A DNA stretch of 64,000 nucleotides from CBDFNC01 sp965249895 (GTDB lineage Bacteria; Pseudomonadota; Gammaproteobacteria; Enterobacterales; CBDFNC01): NCBI GenBank assembly GCA_965249895.1, contig CBDFNC010000001.1, positions 930,001-994,000 of the forward strand, read 5' to 3'. Position 1 is the stretch's first letter. Every line of letters starts with the position of its first letter. The position numbers were made by a program, and so were the translations under genes. This document shows positions 62,101 to 64,000 of the stretch, in pieces. Below the pieces are notes generated by a model that worked only from the letters and a program-made list of their open reading frames with translations, ran no database searches and was not told the DNA's origin.

Positions 62101-63228
62101 ATCTCGTGGCAGGCCCTTTTCAATACAACGTATTAATCTCGCTTTGGTTTTTTCATTGCTTGCCGGGACCAATCTGGATTTTTGTTGGGTAATTGCCCAG
62201 TTAATATGCTCTTTCACCAGCTCAGAGTCAGTATCATCCAACTTTTTTGTTAACTTATCCACAATATCTGGATTGCTTGGCGCATTACCCAGGGCGACGG
62301 CAATATTACGTTGCCATCGTGGATATCCGATACGACGGATAGGAGAGCCTTCAGTCTGTTTTAAGAATTGTGTTTCGCTCCAAAATAGTAGAGTGAGTAG
62401 ATCACTGTTGTGGAGATCGTTACGGGCAAAAAAGTCCTGCTCCTGGGTCGTGCCGGCAAAGCGGTTCCAGGGGCAAATTAGCTGGCAGTCGTCGCAGCCA
62501 TAAATACGATTGCCAATCAGGGGCCGGAATTGTTCTGGAATAGCGCCTTGTAATTCTATGGTGAGGTAGGATATACAGCGCCGTCCGTCCACTACATAAG
62601 GCGCCACTATGGCCTGGGTTGGGCAGATTTTAAGGCAGGCTACACAAGCGCCACACTTTTCTTCAACCGGTTTATCCCTGGGTAAAGGCAAATCAATTAA
62701 CAGTTCGCCGAGAAAAAACCAACTGCCTGCTTGCTGATCTAACAATAGCGAGTGCTTACCTATCCAACCGAGCCCGGCATTGGCTGCCAGAGGGCGTTCG
62801 AGTACCGGCGCCGAGTCGACAAAAGGCCGATATCCCAGCTGACCTACTTCTGCCTCAATTTTCTGACCGAGTTTTTTCAACCGGTTGCGCAGCACCTTGT
62901 GGTAATCGCGGCCCAGGGCGTAGCGGCTAATGTAAGCTTTATTTTTATCTTTCAGGGTGCTTGCGAATTTAGCGTCCGGGGGCAGATAATCCATCCGCAC
63001 AGAGATCACGCTAACACAACCTGGCTGCAATTCTGCCGGCCTTGCCCGTTTCATGCCGTGGCGCGCCATATAATCCATCTCGCCGTGATAACCTGCGTCC
63101 AGCCACTGCTGTAATTTTTCTTCATGTTGGCTGAGATCTATGTCTGCTATACCGACAGCCTGAAAACCTAGCTCTTTTCCCCATTGCTTGATATCTTGGG
63201 CGAGTTTATGTAAGTCGATATTGGACAT
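62101..63228 (-). CDS. queG: Epoxyqueuosine reductase
   Basis: About 375-380 residues; reduces epoxyqueuosine to queuosine in tRNA, using cobalamin and two 4Fe-4S clusters. Cluster motifs are C-G-A-C-V-A-C-L-K-I-C-P (residues about 200) and C-D-D-C-Q-L-I-C-P-W-N. The N-terminal catalytic part has D-Y-H-K-V-L-R-N-R-L. HEAT repeats (W-Q-R-N-I-A-V-A-L-G-N) close it. The open frame spans 62095-63240; starts at M1 (63240) and M5 are both possible. The cobalamin need fits the cobO gene at 35678. It is divergent from nnr by 7 bases. Confidence 0.93.
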
Positions 63229-63247
63229 TTTTTTGGACACGAGTCGG

Positions 63248-64000
63248 ATGAATTCTAAAGCAAATAACCTGGGTCAGAGTTTACCATATTCCCTTTGGCG
63301 CGCGCAGCAAGTACGAGATAACGAGCAGAAAGCGGCGGCATCTTTAGCAATAGATATGTACAGCCTAATGGACAAAGCTGGCCACCTAGCCTTTGATACG
63401 TTACGAGAAAAATGGCCTGAGGCCAAGCGCATCCTTGTGTTGTGCGGTAAAGGCAATAACGGCGGAGATGGCTACGTGCTGGCGGCTTTAGCCAAAGACG
63501 CCGGGTTAGACGTACAACTTTGCCAGCTAACGGATGAGTCAGAGTTAACTGGAGATGCGGCAGTTGCAAGAAATGCCTGGCTGGTGGAGCAGGGCGTATC
63601 CCAGCATGTTGCGGCGGCTAATTTTAATGCCGATGTTATCGTGGACGCGATTTTAGGCACAGGTTTAAGCGGTGATATTCGCAGTGATTACCTGGATGTG
63701 ATCAATAAGATCAATCAATCCAACAGTGCAGTGCTGTCAATCGATATTCCGTCAGGCCTGAATGCCGATACGGGCGCCATTATGGGGGAAGCGGTAAAAG
63801 CGGATGTAACTGTGACTTTTGTGGCGTTAAAGCAAGGCATGTTTACCGGTTTAGCGGCCCAATGTTGTGGTGAGATAATATTTGATGATCTTGGTATTGG
63901 AGAAGCCTTCGAGGAGCAGGGAAGCGCTAATATTCGCCGTACCTGTTACGGTTTGCGTAAATCGCTGCTTTCCACTCGCTGCCGGGTGAGTCACAAGGGC
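63248..64000 (+). CDS. nnr: NAD(P)H-hydrate epimerase/dehydratase, N-terminal part (cut by window end)
   Basis: The first 251 codons read to the end of the window without a stop. The YjeF N-terminal domain (epimerase) is clear: L-M-D-K-A-G-H-L-A-F, L-C-G-K-G-N-N-G-G-D-G-Y, D-A-I-L-G-T-G-L-S-G-D-I and S-I-D-I-P-S-G-L-N-A-D-T-G. It repairs the hydrated forms of NADH/NADPH; the C-terminal ADP-dependent dehydratase lies beyond the window. queG-nnr is the order seen in E. coli. Confidence 0.95.
   Translation, partial: MNSKANNLGQSLPYSLWRAQQVRDNEQKAAASLAIDMYSLMDKAGHLAFDTLREKWPEAKRILVLCGKGNNGGDGYVLAALAKDAGLDVQLCQLTDESELTGDAAVARNAWLVEQGVSQHVAAANFNADVIVDAILGTGLSGDIRSDYLDVINKINQSNSAVLSIDIPSGLNADTGAIMGEAVKADVTVTFVALKQGMFTGLAAQCCGEIIFDDLGIGEAFEEQGSANIRRTCYGLRKSLLSTRCRVSHKG

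Overview
The window looks like chromosomal DNA of a marine, Alteromonadales-type gammaproteobacterium. Two blocks support this. One is the EF-P modification set: epmB, efp and epmA. The other is the conserved enterobacterial/alteromonad order mscM-like channel, psd, rsgA, orn, tRNA-Gly array, queG, nnr. The family-level placement is my inference from gene content and order; no rRNA gene is present.

Layout. 0-4 kb: thioesterase, a frameshifted MFS transporter, an esterase and a PilZ (c-di-GMP) protein. 4-10 kb: EF-P and both enzymes that beta-lysylate it, a two-GAF protein, a decayed carboxymuconolactone decarboxylase fragment and an alpha/beta hydrolase. 10-20 kb: a nuclease-helicase fusion, an Slp-type lipoprotein, an EAL phosphodiesterase, a thioredoxin-2 with a CSSC active site, an AAA ATPase, small lipoproteins, a YitT membrane protein and a protein phosphatase. 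20-36 kb is an eroded zone. It holds a frameshifted periplasmic binding protein, a frameshifted bacterial sodium channel, an IS630-type element carrying an AbrB-like gene, and disrupted sensor-kinase, chemoreceptor and SLC13-transporter genes. Intact speD (eukaryotic-type AdoMet decarboxylase) and a large AsmA-family gene sit between them. 36-45 kb: cobO, an MscM/MscK channel, an EamA permease, psd, an ISAs1-type element with a DruA-like (DUF4338) domain, rsgA and orn. The ISAs1 element has clear 10-bp target duplications and sits between psd and rsgA.

45.2-46.3 kb holds five identical tRNA-Gly(GCC) genes. They alternate with at least seven copies of a 39-nt element that copies the 5' part of the tRNA but carries a different hairpin in place of the D-arm continuation. 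Next come an AlkD-like remnant, polyphosphate glucokinase with an 11-bp tandem repeat at its 3' end, and a complete Tad/Flp pilus locus (about 48.2-61 kb, minus strand). A divergent AraC-type regulator with a degenerate receiver domain stands at its head. The Tad block therefore occupies the interval between tRNA-Gly and queG that is short in E. coli, and reads as an island inserted at a tRNA hot spot. queG and the start of nnr close the window.

Several disruptions can be reconstructed as slippage events: a 4-bp tandem gain, an 11-bp tandem duplication and a 23-bp loss between short direct repeats. This favours real gene decay for those genes. The single-base frameshifts (MFS, binding protein, sodium channel) could also be sequence errors.
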